Origin: Acidimicrobiales bacterium
GTDB taxonomy: Bacteria > Actinomycetota > Acidimicrobiia > Acidimicrobiales > JAVJTC01
Length of the DNA: 64,000 nucleotides
Direction: 5' to 3'
Assembly (NCBI GenBank): GCA_040219085.1
Contig: JAVJTC010000009.1
Coordinates: forward strand, 100,539-164,538
Part shown: positions 24,367-33,046 of the stretch, one piece after another
Numbering within the stretch: the first letter of the stretch is position 1
Layout of the letters: every line of letters begins with the position of its first letter
Notes under the pieces: model-generated
Told to the model about the DNA's origin: nothing
Database searches by the model: none
Seen by the model: the letters and a program-made list of their open reading frames with translations, nothing else
Program-made: the position numbers and the translations under genes

Positions 24367-25870
24367 CAGTGCGCTCCTTCGTGTCACCCCGGGTTGCCGC
24401 TGCAACGATGGCGACATGGTCGAACGGTGGCTGGAAGTCCGCCACAACCGTTCCCCGGCTCATCACGGTGATCACGTCGCAATACTCCAGCAGTTCCTCC
24501 AGATCCGAACTGATCACGAGGACGGCGACCCCGGCCGCGACGCGCTCGCGGATTTGTCGGTGGATCTCCGATTTTGCGCCGATGTCCACGCCACGGGTGG
24601 GCTCATCGACCACCAGGACCCGGTCCGCCACGGCGATCGCCCTACCGAGAACGAGCTTTTGCTGATTCCCGCCACTGAACGACGAGCCGGGCTGCCGGGG
24701 AGCCCGCGGCCGAAGGTCGAGGCGCTCCATCAGATCCGTCGAAGCTCCGAGCTCGCGGCGATGCGTGATCCAACCGGCGGCCCCAGACGGTGGCCGCGAC
24801 GCTGTGAGGTTGTAAGCGGCAGTCATCATCGCGAAGACGCCGGCGTTCTTGCGGTCCTCGGGCACCATCATGACGCCATGTCGACCTGCGGCGTGAGGTG
24901 AGCTCGGCGAGTACCTCGCGCCGTCGAGTGTCATCGATCCGCTGTCCAGCGCCTCCAACCCGACGAGCAGACGTGCGAGTCGCGTACGCCCAGCACCCAC
25001 GATGCCGAAGACCCCGTGCACCTCGCCTTTGCGCAGCTCGAGGTCGACGTCGTCGAGCCTTTGGCCCCGTGAGGACACACCAGCGAGGACCATGACCTCC
25101 TCACCCCGACGACCAAGGGCCGAGCGTGCTTCGGGACGATCGAGGTGCCGTCCCGCGATGAGCTCGACGAGTGCGTCCTCGTCCAGTTCGTGGATCGCGC
25201 GATCGGTCACGAGCTCGCCGTCCCGCAGGACGGCGACGCGATCACACACCGCGAAGATCTCTTCTAGGCGATGCGACACGTAGACGATGCCGACACCTTC
25301 GGCCGCGAGACGGCGAATCAGATCGAAGAGGACTTCGGTCTCTCCGGGACCGAGAGCGGCCGTGGGCTCGTCGAAGAACGCGACGGCCTCGCCCTGAGCG
25401 AGGGCCCTTGCGATCTCGACCTGTTGCCGCAGGGCCGGCGACAGATCTCCCACGGACGTATCAGGATCGAGCTCGACGCCGATGCGACGCAGCGCGGCGA
25501 ACGCTCGTCGGCGCTGTCGGCGTCGACTGACGATGCCGAACCGGGCGTTCTCCCGGCCGAGCGCGAGGTTCTCGGCCACGCTCAGCGTGGGCACGAACTC
25601 GGGCTCCTGACGAATGATGACGACACCGTGCTCGACAGCCTCCACCGGACTGAGGGCGTCATAGGTGTGACCACCGAGGCTGATCGATCCGGAGTCGGGC
25701 TTGAGTGCACCCGAGGCCATGGCCGCCAGCGTCGACTTCCCTGCACCATTGGCTCCGGCGAGGGCGAGGATCTCCCCCGAGCGGACGTCCAGGGTGACGT
25801 CCCGAACAGCACGGACTCCGCCGAAGGACTTGGACAATCCCTCCAGCCGGATCGCCACCTCGCCAATCAT
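24359..25870 (-). CDS. sugar ABC transporter ATP-binding protein (RbsA-like, two ABC domains)
   Basis: A 503-residue fused ABC ATPase. Domain 1 has Walker A GANGAGKST at 39-47, an unusual signature LSPALRQQ in place of LSxxQ/LSGGQ, and Walker B VAFFDEPTAAL. Domain 2 has the degenerate Walker A GIVGAGRTRL, a good signature FSGGNQQKLVLGRA and Walker B LVVDEPTRGVD. The asymmetric catalytic sites are typical of CUT2 sugar importers. It overlaps the GntR gene (ATGA) upstream and the permease gene downstream. Confidence 0.92.
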   Translation of the reverse strand: MIGEVAIRLEGLSKSFGGVRAVRDVTLDVRSGEILALAGANGAGKSTLAAMASGALKPDSGSISLGGHTYDALSPVEAVEHGVVIIRQEPEFVPTLSVAENLALGRENARFGIVSRRRQRRRAFAALRRIGVELDPDTSVGDLSPALRQQVEIARALAQGEAVAFFDEPTAALGPGETEVLFDLIRRLAAEGVGIVYVSHRLEEIFAVCDRVAVLRDGELVTDRAIHELDEDALVELIAGRHLDRPEARSALGRRGEEVMVLAGVSSRGQRLDDVDLELRKGEVHGVFGIVGAGRTRLARLLVGLEALDSGSMTLDGARYSPSSPHAAGRHGVMMVPEDRKNAGVFAMMTAAYNLTASRPPSGAAGWITHRRELGASTDLMERLDLRPRAPRQPGSSFSGGNQQKLVLGRAIAVADRVLVVDEPTRGVDIGAKSEIHRQIRERVAAGVAVLVISSDLEELLEYCDVITVMSRGTVVADFQPPFDHVAIVAAATRGDTKERTGG

Positions 25871-26586
25871 TCCTGCTCCTCGGGAACCATGCCCGGACGC
25901 ACACTGCGCACGTGATTCGTCATCAGTTCCGTTGCCGTGTCCACATCGTGGGCGACCATCGCCTCATAGATCTCGAGGTGCTCTTGGTGGAGCCGATCCT
26001 TGTGCCCGGGCGAAAGACCGAGCTGTCCGAGCGCGATCACCCATACTTCGTGAATGGCCCTCTGGAGCGAGGCAAGAATGGCGCTATCGGCGATACCGGC
26101 GATCCGCTGCTCGAACAGTAGGTTCAGCGAGCCGACCTCGAGGTCTTCGAGTTGCTCTCTCTCGTTGCGTTCGAGGACTCGGGCAAGACCGGCAGCGGCT
26201 TCGTCGTCGAGGTTGTCCACGGCGGCCCGAACGAGAGCCTCCTCGATCGCCGCGCGGGCATCGACGAGCTCGCTGATGAAGGCCTCGTCGATCTCACGAT
26301 CACCGAGCAGGTGCTGGACGAGGGGGTCGCCGCCGACCGCCTTCACGAATGTCCCGGATCCGTGGCGGATCTCCACCCGGCCCATGTACTCGAGCACCTT
26401 CATCGCCTCGCGCACCGCCATGCGCGAGATCCCAAGATCGGTTGAGAGCTGGCGTTCGCCCGGCAACTTGTCGCCCGGTTCGTATGCCCCATTGTCGATC
26501 AGGCCCTCGAGACTGCGACGGACCTCCGTGTAGACGTCCACCTGCTTGATCGGGACGAGGCCACTGGGACGCTCGGACCTGCTCAT
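25867..26586 (-). CDS. GntR-family (FadR/FCD) transcriptional regulator
   Basis: A 239-residue protein. The N-terminal winged helix is at about 14-80 (VYTEVRRSLEGLI, KLPGERQLSTDLGISRMAVREAMKVLEYMGRVEIRHGSGTFV). The C-terminal all-helical FCD ligand domain carries the metal/ligand-binding pattern D-A-R-A-A-I-E and HEVW...HQEHLEIYEAM. FCD regulators typically sense sugar acids or dicarboxylates and repress the operon that contains them. It lies inside the island operon, overlapping both neighbours, so it is probably autoregulated from the promoter near 36160. Confidence 0.9.
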   Translation of the reverse strand: MSRSERPSGLVPIKQVDVYTEVRRSLEGLIDNGAYEPGDKLPGERQLSTDLGISRMAVREAMKVLEYMGRVEIRHGSGTFVKAVGGDPLVQHLLGDREIDEAFISELVDARAAIEEALVRAAVDNLDDEAAAGLARVLERNEREQLEDLEVGSLNLLFEQRIAGIADSAILASLQRAIHEVWVIALGQLGLSPGHKDRLHQEHLEIYEAMVAHDVDTATELMTNHVRSVRPGMVPEEQE

Positions 26587-27941
26587 CGGTTTGCTCCGAT
26601 CGGTGAGGGCGCGACCGAGGCCGCTGCGCCTGCCCCGGCAAGGCGTCCGGTCGTGAGAGCGGTCGCCAGCCCACCGACGTACGAATCGTGACTGACATCA
26701 CCCACATCACACCCTGCGGCGAACAGCCACTCGATGGGCCGCTGGCGGAACTGCGAGAAGTCGTCGACCAGCGTCGCCAAGGGCGACGTGCTCGCGGCGC
26801 GGTCAAGCACGCGCATCGTCTCGTCGACGGCTAGTCCTCCCATCGTGAAGGTGATGGCAGCCTTGACGAGCACGGCGCTGTAGGGCCCGGCTCCCAGCGC
26901 GGGTGCACTCCCTGCCTCAGGCTCGGTTGCCCGAGCGAGCTCGCGTCGAGCCCGTTCGCGTGCCACCCCCCACGAGGAGAGCGCATCGCAGAGATCATCC
27001 AGGTCGTCCGCTGTCGCCGCGGCGCCGTACCCATGAGCCCTCTCGAGCACCGTCGACGTCTTCAGCAGGTCAGGTGGGAGCGAGAAGCGTTCGGCTCCCG
27101 CAGCATCGACGATGTAGACCCCAGTGCCTCCCGGCCGTTTTGCGAGGCTCTGGTTGAGGACCTCCTCGCCGGTACCACGCGACTCGACGGCGAACCGGAC
27201 GCCGTCAAGGTCCAGCGCCACCGAGAAGTGGCCCTGGTACTGCGTGACCTCACCGAACTGACGCGGTCCGAATCGGCTGGGCGGTGCGAGCATCGCGTGC
27301 CCGTAGAAGTGATTCATCCCACGACTCACCGCGCCGCCAATCGCCGTCGCAGCAGCGAGTCCGTCGCCGGTGCTCCACGGATTCGAACGGTGATAGAGGT
27401 TCCCAGGAGGTGCGCAGTGGGCCGACACGAGAGCACCGTCGCCCTGGAATCCACCCGTGGCGACCACGACAGCCCCGCAGCGCACCGTCCGACCGTCGCC
27501 ACAGTCCACGATCCTGTCGACTCCCTCGGAGCGGAACCGACGCAGGGGGGTGTCGAGGAGGACGTCGCCACCACGCCGCTCGAACGTGGACCGGAGCGTG
27601 TCGATCATCTCATTGGGGTCCACCTGCCAGCCGGACCCGTAGTCGAGCACCTGCCGTTTCGGGCCGGTGCGCAGGCCCAGGGTCGCGAGCCATGCCATGT
27701 CCGCATCGAGATTGTCGACGACGATGCCCTGCAGTTCCGGGTTTCCGTTCGGGACCAGCTCATGGACACGATCGAGGGAATCGTGTGTCCAGACGAATCC
27801 GTTCGAGATGACGGCCGACCCACCGCAGGATGGGCCCTTCTCGATGACCACGACATCGGCGCCTCCGTCCTGCGCGGCGACGGCAGCGGTGAGCCCGGCC
27901 ATCCCGGCGCCGCAGACGACGACGTCATGCCGATCCTTCAC
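26583..27941 (-). CDS. FAD-dependent oxidoreductase (fumarate reductase/ketosteroid dehydrogenase flavoprotein type)
   Basis: A 452-residue flavoprotein from GTG 27941, which overlaps the dehydratase stop (GTGA). The FAD dinucleotide loop GAGMAGLTAA is at 11-20, followed by VVVIEKGPSCGGSA. The C-terminus carries AAGCDVGDVSHDSYVGGLATALTTGRLAG, the second FAD segment of flavocytochrome c/3-ketosteroid dehydrogenase-type proteins. It probably introduces or reduces a C-C double bond, or oxidises a cyclic sugar-derived alcohol. Its place between a GntR regulator and an IlvD-type dehydratase suggests sugar-acid or glycoside metabolism rather than steroids. Confidence 0.85.
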   Translation of the reverse strand: MKDRHDVVVCGAGMAGLTAAVAAQDGGADVVVIEKGPSCGGSAVISNGFVWTHDSLDRVHELVPNGNPELQGIVVDNLDADMAWLATLGLRTGPKRQVLDYGSGWQVDPNEMIDTLRSTFERRGGDVLLDTPLRRFRSEGVDRIVDCGDGRTVRCGAVVVATGGFQGDGALVSAHCAPPGNLYHRSNPWSTGDGLAAATAIGGAVSRGMNHFYGHAMLAPPSRFGPRQFGEVTQYQGHFSVALDLDGVRFAVESRGTGEEVLNQSLAKRPGGTGVYIVDAAGAERFSLPPDLLKTSTVLERAHGYGAAATADDLDDLCDALSSWGVARERARRELARATEPEAGSAPALGAGPYSAVLVKAAITFTMGGLAVDETMRVLDRAASTSPLATLVDDFSQFRQRPIEWLFAAGCDVGDVSHDSYVGGLATALTTGRLAGAGAAASVAPSPIGANR

Positions 27942-29617
27942 TGCCGGCGCTCCGGCTCTCCGACGATCGTGGCGCCGTGCTCGATGGGCGAGACGTTTCG
28001 GCGGTAGATCTGGAGCCAACCCCGTGGTGCCGGATCGAGCACGGGTTCTCCAGCGAGACGCTCCGCTACTTCATCCGCGGGAACGACCAGGTCGAGAGCG
28101 CGCCGGTCGAGGTCGATCTCGATCATGTCGCCGTCACGGACTGCCGCGAGTGGACCGCCTTCGGCGGCTTCGGGCATGACTTGGCCGACCGTGAGACCCC
28201 TGTTCAGCCCTGATAGTTCGCCGTCGGTCACGACGGCGATCTCGGTCGCCATTCCGGCTCCGGCGACCGCCGCGACGAAGCTGGCAGCGAAGACCGTGCC
28301 AGGTCCGCCCTTCGGACCGAGACCGCGAAGGACGACGACGTCTCCTGCCTGGATCTCTCCACTCCCCAGGGCATCCATCGCCTCGGCCTCGGTCCGGAAT
28401 ACCCGTGCGGGACCGGTGAAGGTCGAGAGTGCACCCTCCACTGCGCTTCTCTTCACGATGGCGCCGTTCGGGGCCAGGGTTCCACGGAGGATCATCAGGC
28501 CTGAGAACGGCGCGTAAGGGTCGTCGACCGTTCTGAGCAGGTCGCCCGGTTTCCGCTCACTCTCTTCGAGAACTTCGCCGATTGTGAGTCCGCTCACCGT
28601 GAGCTGATCGAGATCGATCATGTCGGACAGACGGGACAACACGGCCCCACAACCTCCGGCATCCTCGAGATCCTCGACGAGAGCCGGACCGTTGGGCTTC
28701 ACACCGCACAACAGCGGGGTGTCCTGGGCCTCCTCGATCAGGCGCACCACGTCCAGGTCCAGCCCGGCTTCGACCGCAACTGCGGCGAGATGGCGGACGA
28801 CGTTGACCGAGGCTCCGATAGCGAGCGCAACGCGAACGGCGTTCAGGAAAGCCCCGGGAGTGAGGATTGCCCGCGGACGCAGCTCCTCCCCGATCATGGC
28901 CACGATCCGTTCGCCGGCCTGGCGTGCGAGGTGGTTCATGGTCTCGCTCGTCGCCCGGACCGGGGCGCTACCCGGCATGGTCATCCCGAGGGCCTCGGCC
29001 ATGATGTGCATCGAGTTGGCGGTTCCGAGACCGGCGCAGACACCGGGAGACGTGATCGCGTGCTCGGTGAACGCGGTGAGCTGGTCGAGCGACACGTCCC
29101 CCCGGGAGTAGCGGCCGATGCACTCGTAGACCGTGTCGATGTCGACGCGCTCCCCGTCGAGCGAACCGGCCGACTGGAACCCACCGATGACGATGATCGT
29201 CGGAATGTCAAGACGTGCCGCAGCCATGAGCTGGGCAGGGGTGGTCTTGTCGCACGAGGCCAGGCAGACCATCCCGTCGAGAACAGCTCCCTCGACCTGG
29301 ACCTCCACGTCGTTGACCACCAGGTCCCGCGACGGCATCAGGTACCTGCCGGACCTTCCGGCGCTCGTAACGAAGTCGCTCGGAGCAGCGGTGCGGATCT
29401 CGAAGGCCAAACCGCCAGCGTCGGCCACGGCTTCCTTGACCACCACTGCCAGGTCGTCGAGGTGGGAGTAGCAGCTCGACAACCCACTTGAAGAGTTGAC
29501 GATCGCTATCTTCGGTCGCGCCATGTCCGAATCGGAGATGCCCATCGAGCGCCACTGGGCCCGACGGACCGCCCAGCGGGTCGAACCTTCCGTGAACTGA
29601 CTTCGAAGTTCGCTCAT
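27938..29617 (-). CDS. IlvD/Edd-family dehydratase (probable sugar-acid dehydratase)
   Basis: A 559-residue iron-sulfur dehydratase starting at ATG 29617. Candidate cluster ligands are Cys49 (GLSSCYSHLDD), Cys122 in CLASCDKTTPAQ and the Cys of SPGVCAGLGTANSMH. Lys124 of the DK motif is the usual carbamylated Mg ligand. The C-terminal swivelling domain ends with the VVTDGELSG and GGPLAAVRDGD motifs. Family members dehydrate dihydroxy acids: IlvD in valine synthesis, Edd or xylonate/arabonate dehydratases in sugar catabolism. The sugar-import and DapA-lyase neighbours favour a sugar acid giving a 2-keto-3-deoxy acid. Confidence 0.88.
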   Translation of the reverse strand: MSELRSQFTEGSTRWAVRRAQWRSMGISDSDMARPKIAIVNSSSGLSSCYSHLDDLAVVVKEAVADAGGLAFEIRTAAPSDFVTSAGRSGRYLMPSRDLVVNDVEVQVEGAVLDGMVCLASCDKTTPAQLMAAARLDIPTIIVIGGFQSAGSLDGERVDIDTVYECIGRYSRGDVSLDQLTAFTEHAITSPGVCAGLGTANSMHIMAEALGMTMPGSAPVRATSETMNHLARQAGERIVAMIGEELRPRAILTPGAFLNAVRVALAIGASVNVVRHLAAVAVEAGLDLDVVRLIEEAQDTPLLCGVKPNGPALVEDLEDAGGCGAVLSRLSDMIDLDQLTVSGLTIGEVLEESERKPGDLLRTVDDPYAPFSGLMILRGTLAPNGAIVKRSAVEGALSTFTGPARVFRTEAEAMDALGSGEIQAGDVVVLRGLGPKGGPGTVFAASFVAAVAGAGMATEIAVVTDGELSGLNRGLTVGQVMPEAAEGGPLAAVRDGDMIEIDLDRRALDLVVPADEVAERLAGEPVLDPAPRGWLQIYRRNVSPIEHGATIVGEPERRQ

Positions 29618-29624
29618 CGTCGCC

Positions 29625-30716
29625 TCACAGCTCCGTTGCGGACAGCCGGCCACCGAGGACACAACAGGATTCGAGGAGGAAGTAGTCACCCCACACCAGC
29701 TCGGCGTTCGTCGCGAGCCCGATCCGGTTGTTGTAACAGCCGTCGACGAGCCGCCCGTCCGCTTTCAGGTGGTTCTCGACGAGAGCTGCGACCGATCGTT
29801 CTGCGCACTGCCGGTATCCGGAGGAATCGCCGATACCGAGTTCGGCGAGTTTGAGAAGAGCCGCACTGGCGATGGCAGTTCCCGACGTGTCGGTGGGTGC
29901 GTTCGGATCAGGATCGTCGAAGTCCCAGGTCGTCACACCGGATTCGGGAAGGTGAGTCATCCACCAGTCCGCAACTGCGCTCGCAACGTCGTCGAAGGAT
30001 CTTTCGACCGCCGAGGCCTGAGCGAAGCCCAGGAGCGCCCACGCCTGTGCTCTGGTCCACGTGCTGTCGTCCGAAACGCCCTTGTGCGTGTAGGTCCGCA
30101 CGAGTCCTCCCGTCGCCGTGTCGAACGATGCCGATTGAACGACCGACCCGTCGTCGCGCACCAACCACTCGGCGTGACGGCGGGCATGGGACAGCGCCTT
30201 ACTCCGCATCTCCGGCTCATCGAGCTCCTCCGCAGCCCAGGCGAGCAGAGGCGTCCCTCCTGGTACCCCGTCGATGTTCGCCTCGCCCGGGCCGACAGAG
30301 TGGGCTTCCTCACCGGCACTGCCAAGGGGCAGCAGACCAGCGGCGTCCACGTAGGACCCGGCGAGCCCTTCTGCTCCTCGACAGGCGAGTGAACGAAGTC
30401 CCTGGTCACCGCTCAGTCGCGCACCCGCGGCCACGCCATACCAGAAGAGGAAGCCGCGAAAGACGGTGTCGGTCGATACCCGGGAAGCGAGCTTCTGAGC
30501 CCAACGCGCGGCCGAGTCGGCGAGGTCGGGCCGCAGCCCCGACGCGACGCCGAGCCATAGTTGACCGACGTGGAAGCCTCCGGTCCAGTCGCCGTCGGGC
30601 GAGGTCGTCCACTCGCCCGTGACCGGATCGGCGAAATGGGGAAAGCCGTCGGCCTCGTCGGCTTGATCGGCGCGTTCCAGTTGACTCATCGCGGCGTCGA
30701 GCACGTCGACGCTCAT
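29625..30716 (-). CDS. glycoside hydrolase family 88/105-like unsaturated uronyl hydrolase
   Basis: A 363-residue (alpha/alpha)6-barrel protein. Family marks are Asp83 in STDTVFRGF, catalytic-type Asp149 in ANIDGVPGGTPLLAW, STWTRAQAW and APTDTSGTAIASAALLKL. These correspond to the paired aspartates of unsaturated glucuronyl hydrolases, which hydrate the double bond of a 4,5-unsaturated uronic acid to release it from an oligosaccharide. It has no signal peptide, so it acts on imported oligosaccharides in the cytosol. It is 7 bases ahead of the dehydratase gene in the operon. Confidence 0.85.
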   Translation of the reverse strand: MSVDVLDAAMSQLERADQADEADGFPHFADPVTGEWTTSPDGDWTGGFHVGQLWLGVASGLRPDLADSAARWAQKLASRVSTDTVFRGFLFWYGVAAGARLSGDQGLRSLACRGAEGLAGSYVDAAGLLPLGSAGEEAHSVGPGEANIDGVPGGTPLLAWAAEELDEPEMRSKALSHARRHAEWLVRDDGSVVQSASFDTATGGLVRTYTHKGVSDDSTWTRAQAWALLGFAQASAVERSFDDVASAVADWWMTHLPESGVTTWDFDDPDPNAPTDTSGTAIASAALLKLAELGIGDSSGYRQCAERSVAALVENHLKADGRLVDGCYNNRIGLATNAELVWGDYFLLESCCVLGGRLSATEL

Positions 30717-31672
30717 GACGACTTCACGCCCAGCTGATCGCGCACGGGTCCTGCGAGCAGTCGCATGGCGCGCTCGACGTGGTCCTGTCGTACGCCGTGA
30801 CCGTGCAGCCGTGCGACGAGGTGGGTTGCCCCGAGCTCGTCGCGTAGCCGCGCAATCCCTTGGGCGACCGCCTCCGGATCACCCACGATGAACCGGTCGT
30901 CACGGACTTCGGCGGCTCCCTGGACGTTCCTGTGCCCCCAGGAGACGTAGTCGTCCGAGTACATCGCCTCGAGCCGTTCAACGCCGTGGCTCAGATCCGC
31001 GTCGTTGTCGGCGACCCACACCTCACGGAAGATCGGGAGTTCGTCACGCTCGTCTCCAAGCGCTGCGAGTTCCGCGTCATAAGTATCGAGACAGGCCGCC
31101 ACCTTGGCAACAGTCGCAGTCGGCCCTGGGAACCATGCGTCGGCAAGTCGGGCTGCGCGTCGCACCGCCCGGGGAACCCATCCGCCGACCCAGATCGGGG
31201 GGGCGGGAGCGGGCCGAGGATAAATCGTGACATCGTCGAGCAGGTAGTGTCGGCCCGCAAAGCTGACGCCGGTGCTCTTGAGAAGAGCGCCGACCACTTC
31301 GAGCTGTTCCTCGAAGATCGATGCACGGTCGTCGAAGGCAACCCCGAACGCTGCGAATTCCTCGGGTCGATACCCCAGACCGAGGCCGAGGACGAACCGC
31401 CCACCACTCATGTCCTGGAGCTGCGCGGCCTCCTCGGCGATCCGGACGGGATGGTGAAACGGCGCGACGACTATGTCGGTTCCCAGAAGGAGGTCGCCCG
31501 TCAACTCGACCAGGCCAGCGAGACCCAACATCGGCGACGGCGAATACGCCTCCATCAGATGGTGCTCGGGCAACCAGACTGAGTCGTAGCCCAGTTCCGT
31601 CGCGAGGCGTGCCTGCGCAACGGTGTCCGACCAACGACCGACCTCAGGGCACAGAGAAAGGCCGACCTTCAC
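30713..31672 (-). CDS. LLM class flavin-dependent oxidoreductase
   Basis: A 319-residue luciferase-like protein: SLCPEVGRWSDTVAQARLATELGYDSVWLPEHHL at the start, then AAQLQDMSGGRFVLGLGLGYRPEEF near residues 85-109 and PPIWVGGW around 160. The mix is typical of bacterial FMN or F420 LLM oxidoreductases. Both ends overlap neighbours (ATGA), so it is an integral part of the island operon. Its presence in a sugar-acid operon is unusual; it might oxidise a cyclic hemiacetal, alcohol or aglycone. Confidence 0.85.
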   Translation of the reverse strand: MKVGLSLCPEVGRWSDTVAQARLATELGYDSVWLPEHHLMEAYSPSPMLGLAGLVELTGDLLLGTDIVVAPFHHPVRIAEEAAQLQDMSGGRFVLGLGLGYRPEEFAAFGVAFDDRASIFEEQLEVVGALLKSTGVSFAGRHYLLDDVTIYPRPAPAPPIWVGGWVPRAVRRAARLADAWFPGPTATVAKVAACLDTYDAELAALGDERDELPIFREVWVADNDADLSHGVERLEAMYSDDYVSWGHRNVQGAAEVRDDRFIVGDPEAVAQGIARLRDELGATHLVARLHGHGVRQDHVERAMRLLAGPVRDQLGVKSS

Positions 31673-32598
31673 TCGCCGGACTCCAACAGCCCTGCGACCA
31701 CGAGAGCCTGACGTACCGCGTCGGCCTCCTCTGCCGGGCAGTCGAGAAGCGGCTCACGGACGCTCGCGTTCTCGAACAGACCCAAGGCGACGAGCCCTTC
31801 CTTGGTCCGAGCGCGATAGTCGCGAATCGGTGCTCCGAAAACGGCGACCATCAACGGTTCGATCTTCTCGGCGATGCCAGCGGCGGCTTCGTAGTCGCGG
31901 CGGCGGACCGCATCGAACATCTGAACCTGAAGGCCGGTGGCGATCGAACCGGCACCGATGAGCGCCCCGTCCGCCCCGAGCACGAAGCTCTCGTGGATGA
32001 AGTTGTCATTGCCGGACAGGAAAGAGACATCTGGGGCGACCGAGCGGACAAGGCTCATCGTCCGCCTGAACTTGTAGGCGTCGAAGGTGGACTCCTTGAT
32101 CGCCGTGATGAAAGGACTCGTGACGATCGCCTCGAGCGTCTCGGGCTCGTACACGACTCCACCGAGATCGTCCTGGAGTTGAAACGCCACGATCGGAAGG
32201 CCCGAGGCTTCGTGGATCCGCCGCAGGTAGCGCAGCGGGACCTCGGGGTCGAGCGGGCGGCCGCGCAGGTGGGCGTTGGGGAACACGAGGAGAGCGTCGG
32301 CGCCGTAGCCAGCTGCCTCTTCCGCATTGCGGCAGGCCAGGTCGGTGAACGACGCCATGACACCGGCGACGATCGGCACCCGCCCCGCCGCGGCCTCGAC
32401 CGCGGCCTTGCCGACGTCGACCCGCTCGGCCGGCCACAACGACATCCCTTCACCGGAGTCCGCATTGATCGCCAGACCCCCGACGCCCTCGATCACGAGG
32501 TGATCGACGAATCGCGAGTAGGAGTCCAGGTCCGGGGCGCCGTCGTCTCGGAACGGTAGAACCGTTGCGGCGACTATCCCTTGGAGGAGATTCGACAT
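31669..32598 (-). CDS. DapA/NanA-superfamily lyase with altered active site
   Basis: A 309-residue class I aldolase-type TIM barrel. The Schiff-base lysine is Lys168 in FITAIKEST. The canonical GTTGE loop is replaced by NADSGE (45-50), and the catalytic Tyr of the YNVP motif by Phe139 in VAFQLQDD. Family members cleave or dehydrate 2-keto acids (KDG aldolase or dehydratase, N-acetylneuraminate lyase, dihydrodipicolinate synthase). After an IlvD-type dehydratase, a 2-keto-3-deoxy acid is the expected substrate, but the missing Tyr suggests altered chemistry. Confidence 0.83.
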   Translation of the reverse strand: MSNLLQGIVAATVLPFRDDGAPDLDSYSRFVDHLVIEGVGGLAINADSGEGMSLWPAERVDVGKAAVEAAAGRVPIVAGVMASFTDLACRNAEEAAGYGADALLVFPNAHLRGRPLDPEVPLRYLRRIHEASGLPIVAFQLQDDLGGVVYEPETLEAIVTSPFITAIKESTFDAYKFRRTMSLVRSVAPDVSFLSGNDNFIHESFVLGADGALIGAGSIATGLQVQMFDAVRRRDYEAAAGIAEKIEPLMVAVFGAPIRDYRARTKEGLVALGLFENASVREPLLDCPAEEADAVRQALVVAGLLESGE

Positions 32599-32599
32599 G

Positions 32600-33046
32600 T
32601 CAGGCCTTCCTGTCCGGCGAGGGTCGATAGATTGGTCCCCGTTCGATTACCGGGTCGAGGATCCCCGAGGAGACGAAGCCGACGATGTCGTGGGGGTCGA
32701 CCTCCTTCGCCTCCTGCCCCGGGTACCCGAGCAACTCCCCCACCCGACGATCCATCAGGTATCCGCCGGCGACGACGAAGGTGAGGATTCCGAAACCATC
32801 GGGATCGTCGGATCGGAGAGCTTCGACGGCATCGGTGGGATCTGTGCCCTCGGTCCGGTCCAGGACCGCGGCGAGACCCTCAGCGAGGTCGTCGCGGACA
32901 CGGAGGACGGCGTCGACGAGGGGCCCTGCGACCCCGGCCTCACTGGCACTGGGCATCGTGTCGTCGGCGGGAATCAGAACGTCGCCCAGACCGGCGAGCG
33001 TTGCTCGTTGACTGGCGGTGAGCTTTGGAGCGGTCTGGGGCATCAT
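32600..33046 (-). CDS. gluconate 2-dehydrogenase subunit 3-like small protein
   Basis: A 148-residue protein overlapping the GMC oxidoreductase gene by four bases. The N-terminal LTASQRATLAGLGDVLIPADDTMPSASEAGV segment is the hallmark of the small subunit that accompanies GMC-type membrane dehydrogenases (gluconate 2-dehydrogenase gamma/subunit 3). No twin-arginine or Sec signal is visible, so unlike the classical gamma subunit it would stay cytosolic. It probably stabilises or chaperones the flavoprotein encoded just upstream. Confidence 0.75.
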   Translation of the reverse strand: MMPQTAPKLTASQRATLAGLGDVLIPADDTMPSASEAGVAGPLVDAVLRVRDDLAEGLAAVLDRTEGTDPTDAVEALRSDDPDGFGILTFVVAGGYLMDRRVGELLGYPGQEAKEVDPHDIVGFVSSGILDPVIERGPIYRPSPDRKA

